Shown piece after piece: positions 1 to 10,454 of a stretch of 64,000 bases of DNA. The notes under the pieces are model-generated. The model had not been told where the DNA came from, ran no database searches, and saw only the letters and a program-made list of their open reading frames with translations. A program made the translations under genes and the position numbers. The stretch is from Sphaerotilus microaerophilus. GTDB lineage: Bacteria > Pseudomonadota > Gammaproteobacteria > Burkholderiales > Burkholderiaceae_C. The stretch's first letter is position 1, and each line of letters starts with the position of its first letter. The stretch is from the NCBI RefSeq assembly GCF_023734135.1, contig NZ_AP025730.1, positions 1,364,001 to 1,428,000 on the forward strand. Reading direction: 5' to 3'.

Positions 1-1
1 C

Positions 2-1249
2 GGGCATGACGCTGCGCACATCGAGGGCGCCGAGGCGGTGGTGACCTCCACCGCGGTCAAGGGCGACAACCCCGAGGTGATCGCCGCGCGTGCCAAGCGC
101 ATCCCGGTGGTGCCGCGCGCAGTGATGCTGGCCGAGCTGATGCGCCTGAAGCGCGGCATCGCCATCGCCGGCACGCACGGCAAGACCACGACCACCTCGC
201 TGGTCACCAGCGTGCTGGCCGAGGCCGGCGTGGACCCGACCTTCGTGATCGGCGGCAAGCTCAACTCGGCCGGCGCCAACTCGGCACTTGGCAAGGGCGA
301 CTACATCGTGGTGGAGGCCGACGAGAGCGACGCCTCCTTCCTGAACCTGCTGCCGGTGCTCAGCGTCGTGACTAACATCGACGCCGACCACATGGACACC
401 TACGGGCACGACTTCGCCCGGCTCAAGCAGGCCTTCGTCGACTTTCTGCACAAGATGCCCTTCTACGGTGCGGCGGTGCTCTGCGCCGACGACCCCGGCG
501 TGCGCTCGATCATGCCGATGATCTCGCGTCCGGTGATCACCTACGGCTTGGGCGAGGACGTGCAGGTGCGCGCGGTGAACGTGCAGGCACTGCCCGGCGG
601 GCAGATGCGCTTCACGGTGCAACGCCGCAACGGAGTGACGCTGCCTGATCTGGACATCACGCTGAACCTTCCCGGCGAGCACAACGTGCGCAACGCGCTG
701 GCGACCATCGCGGTGGCCACCGAGCTGGAGATTGCCGATGAGCCGATCGTCGCTGCGCTGGCGAAGTTCAGCGGCGTGGGCCGGCGCTTCCAGCGCTGGG
801 GCGATCTGCCGGCGGCCAACGGCGGCGGCACGTTCACGCTGATCGACGACTACGGTCACCACCCGGTGGAAACGGCGGCAGTGATCGCTGCGGCGCGCGG
901 CGCCTTCCCGGGCCGGCGGCTGGTGCTGGCCTTCCAGCCGCACCGCTACACCCGCACGCGCGACTGCTTCGAGGACTTCGTCAAGGTGCTCGGCACCGCC
1001 GACGCGGTCTGGCTGACCGAGGTCTACGCGGCCGGCGAGGCGCCGATCGTCGCGGCCGACGGGCGCGCCCTGGCGCGGGCGCTGCGCGTGGCGGGCAAGG
1101 TCGATCCGCTCTTCGTCGATGACATCGCCGAGCTGCCGCAGGCCATCGTGGAGCATGCGCTGCCCGGCGACGTGGTGATCGCGATGGGCGCCGGCTCGAT
1201 CGGCGGCGTGCCGGCCAAGGTGGTCGAGCTGCTGAAGGAGCGCGCATGA
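2..1249 (+). CDS. murC: UDP-N-acetylmuramate--L-alanine ligase, 5' end cut by window edge
   Basis: Cytoplasmic ligase that adds the first L-alanine of the peptidoglycan stem peptide to UDP-MurNAc using ATP. The frame is open from base 2 and already reads family sequence ([18 protein letters not shown]), so the true start lies to the left; 415 residues are visible and roughly 50-60 N-terminal residues are missing compared with usual family length. The Mur ligase P-loop GTHGKTTTT is about 55 residues in, EADESDASF and the [11 protein letters not shown] motif follow, and the C-terminal domain shows [11 protein letters not shown]. The TGA overlaps the ddlB start as ATGA, so the two are translationally coupled in the dcw cluster. 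Confidence 0.97.
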   Translation, partial: GHDAAHIEGAEAVVTSTAVKGDNPEVIAARAKRIPVVPRAVMLAELMRLKRGIAIAGTHGKTTTTSLVTSVLAEAGVDPTFVIGGKLNSAGANSALGKGDYIVVEADESDASFLNLLPVLSVVTNIDADHMDTYGHDFARLKQAFVDFLHKMPFYGAAVLCADDPGVRSIMPMISRPVITYGLGEDVQVRAVNVQALPGGQMRFTVQRRNGVTLPDLDITLNLPGEHNVRNALATIAVATELEIADEPIVAALAKFSGVGRRFQRWGDLPAANGGGTFTLIDDYGHHPVETAAVIAAARGAFPGRRLVLAFQPHRYTRTRDCFEDFVKVLGTADAVWLTEVYAAGEAPIVAADGRALARALRVAGKVDPLFVDDIAELPQAIVEHALPGDVVIAMGAGSIGGVPAKVVELLKERA

Positions 1250-2250
1250 CGCCCGCCGACATCCAGGCCCTGGGCAAGGTCGCCGTGCTGATGGGCGGCA
1301 CCTCCGCCGAGCGCGAGATCTCGCTGCTTTCGGGCGGCGGCGTGCTGGCGGCGCTGCGCGCCAAGGGCGTGGACGCGCAGGCCTTCGATCCCGCCGGGCG
1401 CGCGCTGACCGAGCTGAAGGCCGAGGGCTTTGCGCGCTGCTTCATCGCGCTGCACGGCCGCCACGGCGAGGACGGCACGGTGCAGGGCGCGCTGGAGCTG
1501 CTGGGCATCCCATACACCGGCTCGGGCGTGATGGCCTCGGCCATCGCGATGGACAAGGTCATGACCAAGCGCGTCTGGCTGGCCGAGGCCCTGCCCACGC
1601 CGCGCTGGGTGCGCCTGGGCGTGGACGAGCAGCAGCGCGAGCGCGTGCGCACGGTGCCTGACGAGTTGGGCCTGCCGCTCATCGTCAAGCCCCCCCGCGA
1701 GGGCAGCTCGATCGGTGTGACCAAGGTGCATGGCTACTCCGAGATGCAGGACGCCGTGCAGCTGGCCGCGCGCTACGACCCCGACGTGCTCTGCGAGGAA
1801 TTCATCGACGGCGAGGAAGTGACCTGCCCGGTGCTGGGCGAGGGCGCCGAGGCGCGGGCGCTGCCGGTGGTGCGCATCCAGCCGCCCGAGGCCGGCTACG
1901 ACTACCAGAACAAGTACTTCACCGATGAGGTGCGCTACCTCTGCCCGAGCGGCCTGCCCGAGGCCGAGGAGCGCGAGATCCAGCGCATCGTCGTGGCGGC
2001 CTACCGCGCGCTGGGCTGCCGCGGCTGGGGCCGCGCGGACCTGATGATCCGCGCGTCCGACCGCAAACCCTTCCTGCTGGAGATGAACACCTCGCCGGGC
2101 ATGACCGGGCATTCGCTGGTGCCCATCTCCGCCCGCGCGGCCGGCATCAGCTACGAGGACCTGTGCCTGCACCTGCTGGCCCAGGCGCGCCTGGACGACG
2201 CCCGCCCGGCGGTCGCGGTGCCCACCGGGGCGGAGAGCCACCTCGGCTGA
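1246..2250 (+). CDS. ddlB: D-alanine--D-alanine ligase
   Basis: ATP-grasp ligase making the D-Ala-D-Ala dipeptide used by MurF. At 334 residues it has the usual DdlB length. Visible motifs are [17 protein letters not shown] at the N terminus, the substrate loop region LHGRHGEDG, the ATP-binding segment [16 protein letters not shown], and the metal-binding end [17 protein letters not shown]. The start ATG overlaps the murC stop by four bases. ftsQ begins 28 bases downstream, so this is one cotranscribed wall-synthesis and division segment. The ddlB rather than ddlA name rests on the dcw location. Confidence 0.97.
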   Translation: MTPADIQALGKVAVLMGGTSAEREISLLSGGGVLAALRAKGVDAQAFDPAGRALTELKAEGFARCFIALHGRHGEDGTVQGALELLGIPYTGSGVMASAIAMDKVMTKRVWLAEALPTPRWVRLGVDEQQRERVRTVPDELGLPLIVKPPREGSSIGVTKVHGYSEMQDAVQLAARYDPDVLCEEFIDGEEVTCPVLGEGAEARALPVVRIQPPEAGYDYQNKYFTDEVRYLCPSGLPEAEEREIQRIVVAAYRALGCRGWGRADLMIRASDRKPFLLEMNTSPGMTGHSLVPISARAAGISYEDLCLHLLAQARLDDARPAVAVPTGAESHLG

Positions 2251-2278
2251 CGCCGGGGATCACGCCCGAACCCACACC

Positions 2279-3082
2279 ATGGCCACGCTCGCCGCCCCCA
2301 CCTTCCTGCCCGCCGATGTGCGCCTGATGCGCCTGGGCGCGAACCTGCTGTTCGCGCTGGCGGGGCTGGCGCTGCTCGTCGCGGCGGGGGTGTGGCTGGC
2401 GAAGTCGCCCTGGCTGGCGCTGCGCCACATCCGCATCGAGGGCGAGGTGCAGCACAACAGTGCCGCGAGCATCCGCGCCCATGCGTTGCCGCAGCTGCAG
2501 GGCAACTACCTGACGATGAACCTGCAGACTGCGCGCAGTGCCTTCGAGGCGGTGCCCTGGGTGCGCCGCGCGCAGGTGCAGCGCGTCTGGCCGAACCAGC
2601 TGGTGGTGCGGCTGGAGGAGCACCGCCCCGTGGCCTTCTGGGAGCGCGACGACAGCGACGACCTGCTCGTCAACCACCACGGCGAGGTCTTCGAGGCCAA
2701 CGTCGGCGATGTCGAGGACGAGCCCCTGCCCACGCTGCGCGGCCCGGAAGGCAGCGCCGCGCGGGTGCTGGCGATGTGGCAGCGCCTGGCGCCGGAGTTT
2801 GCGCCGCTGCAGGCCACCCTGAGCCACCTGGCGCTGACCAGCGGCGGCTCCTGGCGAGCCCGGCTGGACACGGGCGGCGAGCTGGAGCTCGGCCGCGGCG
2901 AGCCCGACGAGGTGCTGCAGCGCACGCGGCGATTCCTGGCCTCGGTGGGCCAGGTGCGGGCCCGGCACGAGAACCGCGCCATCGAATACGCCGACCTGCG
3001 CCACAACGAGGGCTACTCGCTGCGGCTGGCCGGTCTGGGGACCACGGAAGAAGGCACGCCAGCGGCGGGCCGCAAGCATTGA
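2279..3082 (+). CDS. ftsQ: Cell division protein FtsQ
   Basis: Bitopic inner-membrane divisome protein linking FtsL/FtsB to the septal wall machinery. The 267 residues show a short cytoplasmic N terminus, one hydrophobic helix at about residues 22-42 (NLLFALAGLALLVAAGVWLA), a POTRA domain (LRHIRIEGEVQHNSAASIRA... VPWVRRAQVQRVWPNQLVV) and the FtsQ beta domain. The WPN and LVVRLEEHRPVAFW signatures are typical of the family. No strong ribosome-binding site precedes the ATG, but the position after ddlB and before ftsA fits the conserved dcw order. Confidence 0.95.
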   Translation: MATLAAPTFLPADVRLMRLGANLLFALAGLALLVAAGVWLAKSPWLALRHIRIEGEVQHNSAASIRAHALPQLQGNYLTMNLQTARSAFEAVPWVRRAQVQRVWPNQLVVRLEEHRPVAFWERDDSDDLLVNHHGEVFEANVGDVEDEPLPTLRGPEGSAARVLAMWQRLAPEFAPLQATLSHLALTSGGSWRARLDTGGELELGRGEPDEVLQRTRRFLASVGQVRARHENRAIEYADLRHNEGYSLRLAGLGTTEEGTPAAGRKH

Positions 3083-3138
3083 ACACGGCGAGACAGGAAG
3101 CAACGGCAGGCAGACCCATGCGCCCGCGAGGAACAGGA

Positions 3139-4368
<1,230 letters not shown>

Positions 4369-4558
4369 CGGGGAGGTCGATCACGATGGCAGAACAGGTT
4401 TTCACGACAGCGACAAGGGTCCGGGACCTCGCCGAACAGCCGGTGTGCGAGGTCCGCGCAGAGGCCCGATCCACGGGCGGGGTCATGGCCGGCGGGGTGT
4501 TTCAAGAGATGAGCGGGCCGGCAAAGGCGGCCGGTACGGAGCAAGCAAGGAGAACGGC
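4369..4558 (+). promoter_or_regulatory. ftsA-ftsZ leader region with a small internal ORF
   Basis: The 190 bases between ftsA and ftsZ are unusually long for this cluster. They contain a 62-codon frame (4386-4574) with GGGAGG (4371-4376) nine bases before its ATG; it would run 16 bases into ftsZ. The peptide has no recognisable family or hydrophobic segment, so it may be chance, a leader peptide, or simply spacer carrying an ftsZ promoter. No convincing sigma-70 hexamer pair was found. Confidence 0.3.
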
Positions 4559-5827
4559 ATGGGTATCGAGATGATCGAAGAGTTCAACATGGGTACGCAG
4601 ATCAAGGTGATCGGCGTGGGTGGCGGCGGTGGGAATGCCGTGGACCACATGATCAACCTGGGGGTGCAGGGCGTGGAGTTCATCTGCGCCAACACCGACG
4701 CACAGGCGTTGAACCGCTCCCAGGCGCACAGTCTGCTGCAGCTGGGCCACACCGGCCTGGGCGCGGGCTCGCGCCCGGACGCCGGCCGTGCGGCCGCCGA
4801 AGAGGCGACCGACCGCATCCGGCAGTCGCTCGAAGGCGCCCACATGGTGTTCATCACCGCGGGCATGGGTGGCGGTACCGGCACGGGCGCCGCGCCGGTG
4901 ATCGCCCGCCTGGCCAAGGACATGGGCATCCTGACGGTCGGCGTGGTGACCAAGCCCTTCGAGTTCGAGGGCAACCGCCGCATGAAGCAGGCCGACGCCG
5001 GCCTGGCTGAGCTGGAGGCCAACGTCGACAGCCTGATCGTGGTGCTCAACGAGAAGCTGCTCGAAGTCATGGGCGACGACGTCACCCAGGAGCAGGCCTT
5101 CGCCGAAGCCAACGACGTGCTGAAGAACGCCGTGGGTGGCATCAGTGACATCATCCACATCCCGGGCTTGGTGAACGTCGACTTTGAAGACGTCAAGACC
5201 GTGATGAGCGAGCCCGGCAAGGCGATGATGGGCACGGCCACCGCCAGCGGCCCGGACCGCGCCACCAAGGCCGCCGAGGCCGCCGTGGCCTGCCCGCTGC
5301 TGGAGGGCATCGACCTGTCCGGCGCGCGCGGCGTGCTGGTGCTGATCGCGGCCAGCAAGCAGACCTTCAAGCTCGCCGAGAGCCGCAACGCGATGACCAC
5401 CATCCGCCGCTACGCCGCGGACGATGCGCACGTCATCTTCGGCACCGCCTACGACGAGACCCTGGGCGACGCCCTGCGCGTGACCGTGATCGCCACCGGC
5501 CTGGCCCCGGCCAAGCGCGTGGCCGCGCCGATCAGCGTGGTGCAGAACACCCAGGTGCACGCCCATGCCCATGTCCATGCGCAGGTTGCCCAGGCGCACA
5601 TGCAGCCACAGCAGCGCACCGGCACCGACAACATCCCGGTGCTGACCCAGCCGCTGAACTCGCCGGTGCAGCCCTCGCACCCGGGCGTCGGCGCCGCGCC
5701 GGACTACGCCGTGCCCAGCGTCTGGCGCACCAACCGCACCCAGGCCGCGGCCCGGGTGGACGCGCTGGCGTCCAACGGCATGGAAGAGATCGAGATCCCG
5801 GCTTTCCTGCGCAAGCAGGCCGACTGA
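4559..5827 (+). CDS. ftsZ: Cell division protein FtsZ
   Basis: Tubulin-like GTPase forming the Z-ring. The ATG at 4559 is preceded by AAGGAG (4547-4552) at ideal spacing and gives MGIEMIEEFNMGTQIKVIGV; 422 residues. The tubulin signature GGGTGTGAAPVIA, the T7-loop region NVDFEDVKTVM and the N-terminal glycine loop GVGGGGGNAVDHM are intact. The conserved C-terminal peptide EIEIPAFLRKQAD, which binds FtsA and ZapD, ends the protein. The disordered linker is odd: around residues 334-354 it reads VHAHAHVHAQVAQAH, rich in alternating histidine and alanine. ZapD and SlmA, both FtsZ-binding proteins, are encoded elsewhere in this window. Confidence 0.98.
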   Translation: MGIEMIEEFNMGTQIKVIGVGGGGGNAVDHMINLGVQGVEFICANTDAQALNRSQAHSLLQLGHTGLGAGSRPDAGRAAAEEATDRIRQSLEGAHMVFITAGMGGGTGTGAAPVIARLAKDMGILTVGVVTKPFEFEGNRRMKQADAGLAELEANVDSLIVVLNEKLLEVMGDDVTQEQAFAEANDVLKNAVGGISDIIHIPGLVNVDFEDVKTVMSEPGKAMMGTATASGPDRATKAAEAAVACPLLEGIDLSGARGVLVLIAASKQTFKLAESRNAMTTIRRYAADDAHVIFGTAYDETLGDALRVTVIATGLAPAKRVAAPISVVQNTQVHAHAHVHAQVAQAHMQPQQRTGTDNIPVLTQPLNSPVQPSHPGVGAAPDYAVPSVWRTNRTQAAARVDALASNGMEEIEIPAFLRKQAD

Positions 5828-5894
5828 GGCGGGGGTGGGTGAGCTGCCGGTTGGCCGCTTGCTCATCACGCAGTGATCCTTGCTCCTCCGCTCT

Positions 5895-5925
5895 CACCCC
5901 GGCGCCCGCCCCAGGTGCCGGGGTG
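5895..5925 (+). terminator. Hairpin after ftsZ
   Basis: CACCCCGGCGCC (5895-5906) pairs with GGTGCCGGGGTG (5914-5925), twelve pairs including one G-T wobble, around a seven-base loop. Only TGTTCGT follows, so the U tract is poor. It lies 68 bases after the ftsZ stop and before lpxC and could end the dcw transcript or act as a stability element. Confidence 0.45.
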
Positions 5926-5999
5926 TTCGTCATGGCGGCAACAGGAAACCGGATGCTTCCGGACACCCGCTGGACACCCACAGGAAAAGGGGCGCCGCC

Positions 6000-6005
6000 T
6001 AAAAT
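6000..6005 (+). promoter_or_regulatory. Candidate -10 element immediately upstream of lpxC
   Basis: TAAAAT ends six bases before the lpxC ATG at 6012. The -35 position at 17-base spacing (5977-5982, CCCACA) matches the sigma-70 consensus only in ACA. Transcription from it would begin at or next to the A of the start codon. No Shine-Dalgarno sequence lies within 15 bases of the ATG, so a leaderless lpxC mRNA is possible. Confidence 0.35.
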
Positions 6006-6011
6006 CACGGA

Positions 6012-6947
6012 ATGCTCAAACAGCGCACGCTCAAGTCCCTGACCCGCGCCGTGGGCGTGGGCCTGCACAGCGGACAGAAGGTCGAACTCACGCTGCGACC
6101 GGCGGCCCCGGACACCGGCATCGTCTTCCGCCGCACCGACCTGCCCGAGCCGATGGACATCCCCGCGCTGGCGACGATGGTCTGCGATACCCGCATGGCC
6201 TCGACGATCTCGGTCGGCGGCGACCCGGGTGCACCCAAGGTGCAGACCACCGAGCACCTGCTGTCGGCCTGTGTCGGCCTGGGGCTGGACAACCTGTACA
6301 TCGACATCACCGCCGACGAGGTGCCCATCCTCGACGGCTCGGCCGCCTCCTTTGTCTTCCTGCTGCAAAGCGCCGGCATCGAGCTGCAGAACGCGCCCAA
6401 GCGCTTCATCAAGGTGAAGAAGCCCGTGGAGGTGCGCCAGGGTGAGGGGTCCAGCGCGATCTGGGCGAAGCTGGAGCCCTACCATGGCTACAAGCTCGGC
6501 TTCGAGATCGAGTTCCACCACCCCGCGCTGGACGCCACCGGGCAGCGCTACGTCTTTGACATGGGCAGCGGCCAGTACCGGCGCGACATCGCCCGGGCGC
6601 GCACCTTCGGCTTCACCAAGGACGTGGAGATGATGCGCTCGCGCGGCCTGACACTGGGCGGCAGCATGGACAACGCCATCGTGGTGGACGACTACCGCGT
6701 GCTCAATGCCGAGGGGCTGCGCTACGACGACGAGTTCGTCAAGCACAAGATCCTCGACGCCATCGGCGACATGGCCCTGGCCGGCAAGCCGCTGCTGGCC
6801 GCCTACAGCTCGTTCCGCGGCGGCCACGCGCTCAACAACCGGCTGGTGCGCGCGCTGCTGGATGACCAGAGCGCCTGGGAGATCGTCACCTTCGAGGACG
6901 AGGCCCGTGCCCCGGCCGGCTTCGCCGAACTGGCCCCGGCCTGGTGA
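6012..6947 (+). CDS. lpxC: UDP-3-O-acyl-N-acetylglucosamine deacetylase
   Basis: Zinc hydrolase catalysing the committed step of lipid A synthesis. It is 311 residues, family length, starting [21 protein letters not shown] exactly as expected for beta-proteobacterial LpxC. Visible motifs are TTEHLLSAC (zinc histidine and second shell), [31 protein letters not shown] (zinc HKxxD) and the C-terminal [16 protein letters not shown] containing the catalytic histidine. It sits at the end of the dcw cluster, which is its normal location; the small downstream membrane gene follows after 29 bases. Confidence 0.97.
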   Translation: MLKQRTLKSLTRAVGVGLHSGQKVELTLRPAAPDTGIVFRRTDLPEPMDIPALATMVCDTRMASTISVGGDPGAPKVQTTEHLLSACVGLGLDNLYIDITADEVPILDGSAASFVFLLQSAGIELQNAPKRFIKVKKPVEVRQGEGSSAIWAKLEPYHGYKLGFEIEFHHPALDATGQRYVFDMGSGQYRRDIARARTFGFTKDVEMMRSRGLTLGGSMDNAIVVDDYRVLNAEGLRYDDEFVKHKILDAIGDMALAGKPLLAAYSSFRGGHALNNRLVRALLDDQSAWEIVTFEDEARAPAGFAELAPAW

Positions 6948-6976
6948 GCTGCCCACCGATACGCCACTGAGCCACC

Positions 6977-7162
6977 ATGCTGATCTTCCGCTTCGTCATC
7001 ATCGGGCTGCTGGTGGGCTCGGCACTGAGCTTTGCGCTCTACATCGGCACGCAGGACCGCCGCTGGATGAGCCGCGGCCTGCTGATCCTGAAGTGGACCG
7101 TGATCGCCGGGCTGGCCTTCTTTGCCGTGCTGCTGCTGGAGCGCATCGCGATCGCGGTGTGA
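6977..7162 (+). CDS. Small two-helix membrane protein
   Basis: A 61-residue protein with two hydrophobic segments, about residues 2-21 and 38-57, separated by a short basic loop (TQDRRWMSRG). It starts 29 bases after lpxC on the same strand. The family is not named here; small membrane proteins of this shape commonly follow lpxC in Burkholderiales (recollection, not tested). The clean codon use and the two well-formed helices support a real gene. No function can be assigned from the sequence. Confidence 0.75.
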   Translation: MLIFRFVIIGLLVGSALSFALYIGTQDRRWMSRGLLILKWTVIAGLAFFAVLLLERIAIAV

Positions 7163-7178
7163 ACCCGCTCCGGTCGGA

Positions 7179-7904
7179 TCAGAACAACCGCTGCGCCAGG
7201 AAGGTCAGCGAGCGGCCCAGCGCCAACGCACTGGCTGCCGGCTGGTAGGCCGGGCGGGCCCAGCAGTTGAAGCCGTGGCCGGCCTGCTCGTAGACGTGCA
7301 CCTCGGCTGAGTTCGCTTCGATCTGCGGCTGCAGTGCGTCGCGCACCCGCTCCACCGCCTCCAGCGGGATCGCGGCATCGCGGTCGCCGTAGTGCAGCTG
7401 GATGGGGCAGCCGACGGCGGGCGCGAGCTGCAGCTGGTCCTGGATGCCACCGCCGTAGTAGGCCACCGCGGCATCGACCTGCCCGGCGGCTGCCGCTGCC
7501 CAGACCAGCCGGCCGCCCATGCAGTAGCCGATGGCACCGGCGCGGCGCCCCGCCACCTCGGGCCGCGCGCGCAGCGCCTGCATGGCGGTGGCGACGTCCG
7601 CGCCCAGTTCCGCCGGCGCCGCGGCCTTCATCATCGCGATCGCCCGATCACGCTCCGCCCCTTCATAGCCCAGCTCGATGCGCGTCGCCTGGCGCCAGAA
7701 CAGGTCCGGCGCCAGTACCACGTACCCAGCCAGCGCGTACTGCTCGGCCACGGCGCGGACGTGCGCGTTGACGCCGAAGATCTCCTGCAGCAGCAACAGC
7801 CCGGGGCCGTGACCGGCGGGCGGCAGGGCCAGGTAGGCGTCGAAGGGCAGTACGCCGGCCTCGCCGAGGCGGATCCACTGCGTGCGGATGGGAGAGTCAC
7901 TCAT
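7179..7904 (-). CDS. Dienelactone hydrolase family protein
   Basis: Alpha/beta hydrolase of 241 residues. The nucleophile elbow GYCMGG places catalytic Cys128, and Asp176 (YGDRDAAIP) and His210 (AGHGFNCW) complete the Cys-Asp-His triad characteristic of dienelactone hydrolases. The oxyanion-side motif LQEIFGVNAHVR is also present. Family members hydrolyse dienelactones in chloroaromatic breakdown or other small esters, but nothing nearby indicates an aromatic pathway, so the substrate is unknown. No signal peptide, so cytoplasmic. It converges with the small membrane gene and lies 31 bases upstream of ruvC's stop on the same strand side. Confidence 0.9.
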   Translation of the reverse strand: MSDSPIRTQWIRLGEAGVLPFDAYLALPPAGHGPGLLLLQEIFGVNAHVRAVAEQYALAGYVVLAPDLFWRQATRIELGYEGAERDRAIAMMKAAAPAELGADVATAMQALRARPEVAGRRAGAIGYCMGGRLVWAAAAAGQVDAAVAYYGGGIQDQLQLAPAVGCPIQLHYGDRDAAIPLEAVERVRDALQPQIEANSAEVHVYEQAGHGFNCWARPAYQPAASALALGRSLTFLAQRLF

Positions 7905-7935
7905 GGTCTTCGTCCTGATCCTGGGTGAGAGTGTG

Positions 7936-8493
7936 TCAATACACCCGTCCGCCGCGGAAGTGGGCGTGCTGCCGCCGGGTCAGTTCGGTCACCTTGCCGA
8001 GCGCGGCCATGGAGGCGCCAGCGTGGGCATGGGCGATCGCCAGGCCGAGCGCGTCGGCGGCGTCCTGCGGTGGCGCGGCGGCCAGGTTCAGCAGGCGCTT
8101 GACCATCTCCTGCACCTGCGCCTTGCGCGCCTGGCCGTGGCCGACCACGGCCTTCTTCATTTGCAGCGCGGTGTACTCGGTCACCGCGAGGTCCTTGGAC
8201 ACCAGCGCCGTCAGCGCCGCGCCGCGGGCCTGGCCGAGCAGCAGCGTGCTCTGCGGGTTGACGTTGACGAAGACGATTTCCACCGACGCGCAGTCCGGCT
8301 GGTAGGTGTCCACCACCTCGCGGATGCCGTCGAAGAGGATCTTCAGCCGCCCGGGCAGGTCGCCCAGTGCGGCCTCCTTGGTGCGCACCGTGCCGCTGGC
8401 CACGTAGGCCAGCCGCTGGCCGTCCGCGTCGATCAGCCCGAAGCCGGTGGTGGCCAGCCCGGGGTCGATGCCAAGGATGCGCAGGACGGCCAT
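7936..8493 (-). CDS. ruvC: Crossover junction endodeoxyribonuclease RuvC
   Basis: Holliday-junction resolvase that works with the RuvAB motor. The 185 residues begin [19 protein letters not shown], carrying the first catalytic aspartate, followed by the acidic ASVEIVFVN motif, GQARGAAL and the C-terminal [14 protein letters not shown] pair of aspartates. The C terminus ends in a basic FRGGRVY tail. It lies ten bases downstream of purH in the conserved dusB-fis-purH-ruvC order of Burkholderiales. ruvA and ruvB, which often follow, are not in this window, where a dienelactone hydrolase comes next. Confidence 0.97.
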   Translation of the reverse strand: MAVLRILGIDPGLATTGFGLIDADGQRLAYVASGTVRTKEAALGDLPGRLKILFDGIREVVDTYQPDCASVEIVFVNVNPQSTLLLGQARGAALTALVSKDLAVTEYTALQMKKAVVGHGQARKAQVQEMVKRLLNLAAAPPQDAADALGLAIAHAHAGASMAALGKVTELTRRQHAHFRGGRVY

Positions 8494-8503
8494 GCGCGCT
8501 GGG

Positions 8504-10087
8504 TCAGTGGCGGAAGTGGCGCGTGCCGGTGAAGACCATCGCGATGCCGCGCTCGTTCGCGGCGTCGATCACCTCCTGGTCGCGCATCGAGCCACCCGGG
8601 TGGATGACGCTAGTGGCGCCCGCATCGACCACCACGTCCAGGCCGTCGCGGAATGGGAAGAAGGCGTCGCTGGCCACCGCGGTGCCCTGCAGGCTCAGGC
8701 CGGCGGCCTGGGCCTTGATGCTGGCGATGCGGGCCGAGTCGAGGCGGCTCATCTGGCCGGCGCCGACGCCGAAGGTCATGCCGTCCTTGCAGAAGACGAT
8801 GGCGTTGCTCTTGACGAAGCGGCCCACCTTCCAGGCGAACAGCAGATCCTGCATCTGCTGCTCGGTCGGCGCCAGCTTCGTGACCACCTTGACCTCGCCG
8901 ACGATGTCCACGTTGTCGGCCGACTGCAGCAGCATGCCGCCGCCCACGCGCTTGAAGTCCAGCGCGTTGACGGCCGTGGTGATGGGCACCTCCAGCAGGC
9001 GCACATTGACCTTGCTGGCGTAGGCGGCGCGGGCGGCCGGGGTGATGGCCGGGGCGATCGCCACTTCGACGAAGTGCTTGTTGGCGTTGATCTTCTCGAC
9101 CACGTCGGCGTCCAGCGGGCGGTTGAAGGCGATGATGCCGCCGAAGGCCGAGGTCGGGTCGGTCTTGAGCGCCTTCTCATAGGCTTCCAGCAGGGTCGCG
9201 CCGATGGCCACGCCACAGGGGTTGGCGTGCTTGACGATCACGCAGGCCGGCACGTCGAAGGCCTTGACGCATTCCCAGGCCGCATCGGCGTCGGCGATGT
9301 TGTTGAAGCTCAGTTCCTTGCCCTGGATCTGGGTCCAGCCCGCGAGCAGGCCGGCGGCCGGGGCGGCCTCCTTGTAGAAGGCGGCCGACTGGTGCGGGTT
9401 CTCGCCGTAGCGCATGCCCTGCACCTTGTGCAGCTGCAGGTTGAAGACGGCGGGGTACTCCTCGCGCTTCGGCACGGCGGCGGTGTTTTCCTCGGCGCCC
9501 GGCTCGATGGCGGTCAGGTAGTTGCTGATCATGCCGTCGTAGGCGGCGGTGTGCGAGAACACCTTCTTGGCCAGCCTGAACTTGGTGGCGCGCGTCAGGC
9601 TGCTGCCGTTGGAGGCAGCGAGCTCGGCCAGCACCTGCGGGTAGTCGGCCGGGTCGATCACGACGCCCACGTCCTGCCAGTTCTTGGCCGCGGCGCGCAG
9701 CATGGCCGGGCCACCGATGTCGATGTTCTCGATCGCGTCCTCGAAGGTGCAGTCCGCCTTGGCGGTGGCCTGGGCAAACGGGTACAGGTTGATGATCAGC
9801 AGGTCGATGGTGCCGATGCCGTGCTCCTTGAGCGCAGCCATGTGCTCGGGCACATCGCGGCGCGCCAGCAGGCCACCGTGCACGCGCGGGTGCAGGGTCT
9901 TGACGCGGCCGTCGAGCATCTCCGGGAAGCCGGTGATCTCGCTCACCTCGGTCACTGGCAGGCCGGCGCCGGCCAGCAGCTTGGCGGTGCCGCCGGTGGA
10001 CAGCAGCTGGATGCCGTGGCCGTGCAGGGCCTGGGCGAATTCGACGATGCCGGTCTTGTCCGAGACCGAGAGCAGGGCGGTGGTCAT
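8504..10087 (-). CDS. purH: Bifunctional AICAR formyltransferase / IMP cyclohydrolase
   Basis: Catalyses the last two steps of de novo IMP synthesis. The 527 residues match family length. The N-terminal cyclohydrolase domain shows [25 protein letters not shown] and [15 protein letters not shown]; the transformylase domain shows [13 protein letters not shown] [24 protein letters not shown] with the catalytic Lys-His, and [10 protein letters not shown]. The end reads [19 protein letters not shown]. It sits between fis and ruvC on the minus strand, probably cotranscribed with them. Confidence 0.98.
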   Translation of the reverse strand: MTTALLSVSDKTGIVEFAQALHGHGIQLLSTGGTAKLLAGAGLPVTEVSEITGFPEMLDGRVKTLHPRVHGGLLARRDVPEHMAALKEHGIGTIDLLIINLYPFAQATAKADCTFEDAIENIDIGGPAMLRAAAKNWQDVGVVIDPADYPQVLAELAASNGSSLTRATKFRLAKKVFSHTAAYDGMISNYLTAIEPGAEENTAAVPKREEYPAVFNLQLHKVQGMRYGENPHQSAAFYKEAAPAAGLLAGWTQIQGKELSFNNIADADAAWECVKAFDVPACVIVKHANPCGVAIGATLLEAYEKALKTDPTSAFGGIIAFNRPLDADVVEKINANKHFVEVAIAPAITPAARAAYASKVNVRLLEVPITTAVNALDFKRVGGGMLLQSADNVDIVGEVKVVTKLAPTEQQMQDLLFAWKVGRFVKSNAIVFCKDGMTFGVGAGQMSRLDSARIASIKAQAAGLSLQGTAVASDAFFPFRDGLDVVVDAGATSVIHPGGSMRDQEVIDAANERGIAMVFTGTRHFRH

Positions 10088-10139
10088 GGTGTGTTCAGGT
10101 AGGAAGTGAGTTGTTTGGGACGCGTCGAGGGAGCCCGGC

Positions 10140-10454
10140 TCATTCGGCCAATTTGTGCTCCAGGAGTTTCCTGCGCAGCGTGTTGCGGTTGATGCCCAGC
10201 CACTCGGCGGCGCGGCTCTGGTTGCCTTCGGCCTGGGCCAGCACGACTTCCAGCAGCGGGCGCTCCACGGCCTTGATCACCATGTCGTACAGGCCGTTGG
10301 GCTCCATGCCTTCGAGGTCGCGGAAGTAGATGCCCAGGTTGGCGCGCACGGCAGCGTCGATGGGCAGGGGTGCGGCGTCGGCAGGGGCAGCAGCGTCCGG
10401 CGTGGCGGCGGGGTGGGAGGCATCGGTCGGCTGCAGGGTGTCGTCGCTGCTCAT
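10140..10454 (-). CDS. fis: Fis family nucleoid DNA-binding protein
   Basis: Small dimeric DNA-bending regulator of growth-rate-dependent transcription. The C-terminal helix-turn-helix is intact ([20 protein letters not shown] followed by [13 protein letters not shown]), the hallmark of Fis and NtrC-type domains. The 104 residues include an alanine/proline-rich N-terminal extension of about 30 residues that is not needed for the fold. Its ATG overlaps the dusB stop as ATGA, so dusB-fis is one coupled unit as in many proteobacteria; purH follows after 52 bases. Confidence 0.95.
   Translation of the reverse strand: MSSDDTLQPTDASHPAATPDAAAPADAAPLPIDAAVRANLGIYFRDLEGMEPNGLYDMVIKAVERPLLEVVLAQAEGNQSRAAEWLGINRNTLRRKLLEHKLAE

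Noticed and set aside
1024..2241. 405-codon open frame on the minus strand opposite ddlB
   Set aside because: Shadow of a high-GC gene: composition is His/Gly/Ala/Arg rich with no family motif, while the plus strand encodes a complete DdlB.
8447..10102. 551-codon plus-strand frame opposite purH
   Set aside because: Codon-mirror of a complete PurH; repeated HDV/GHG-type residues typical of antisense shadows.
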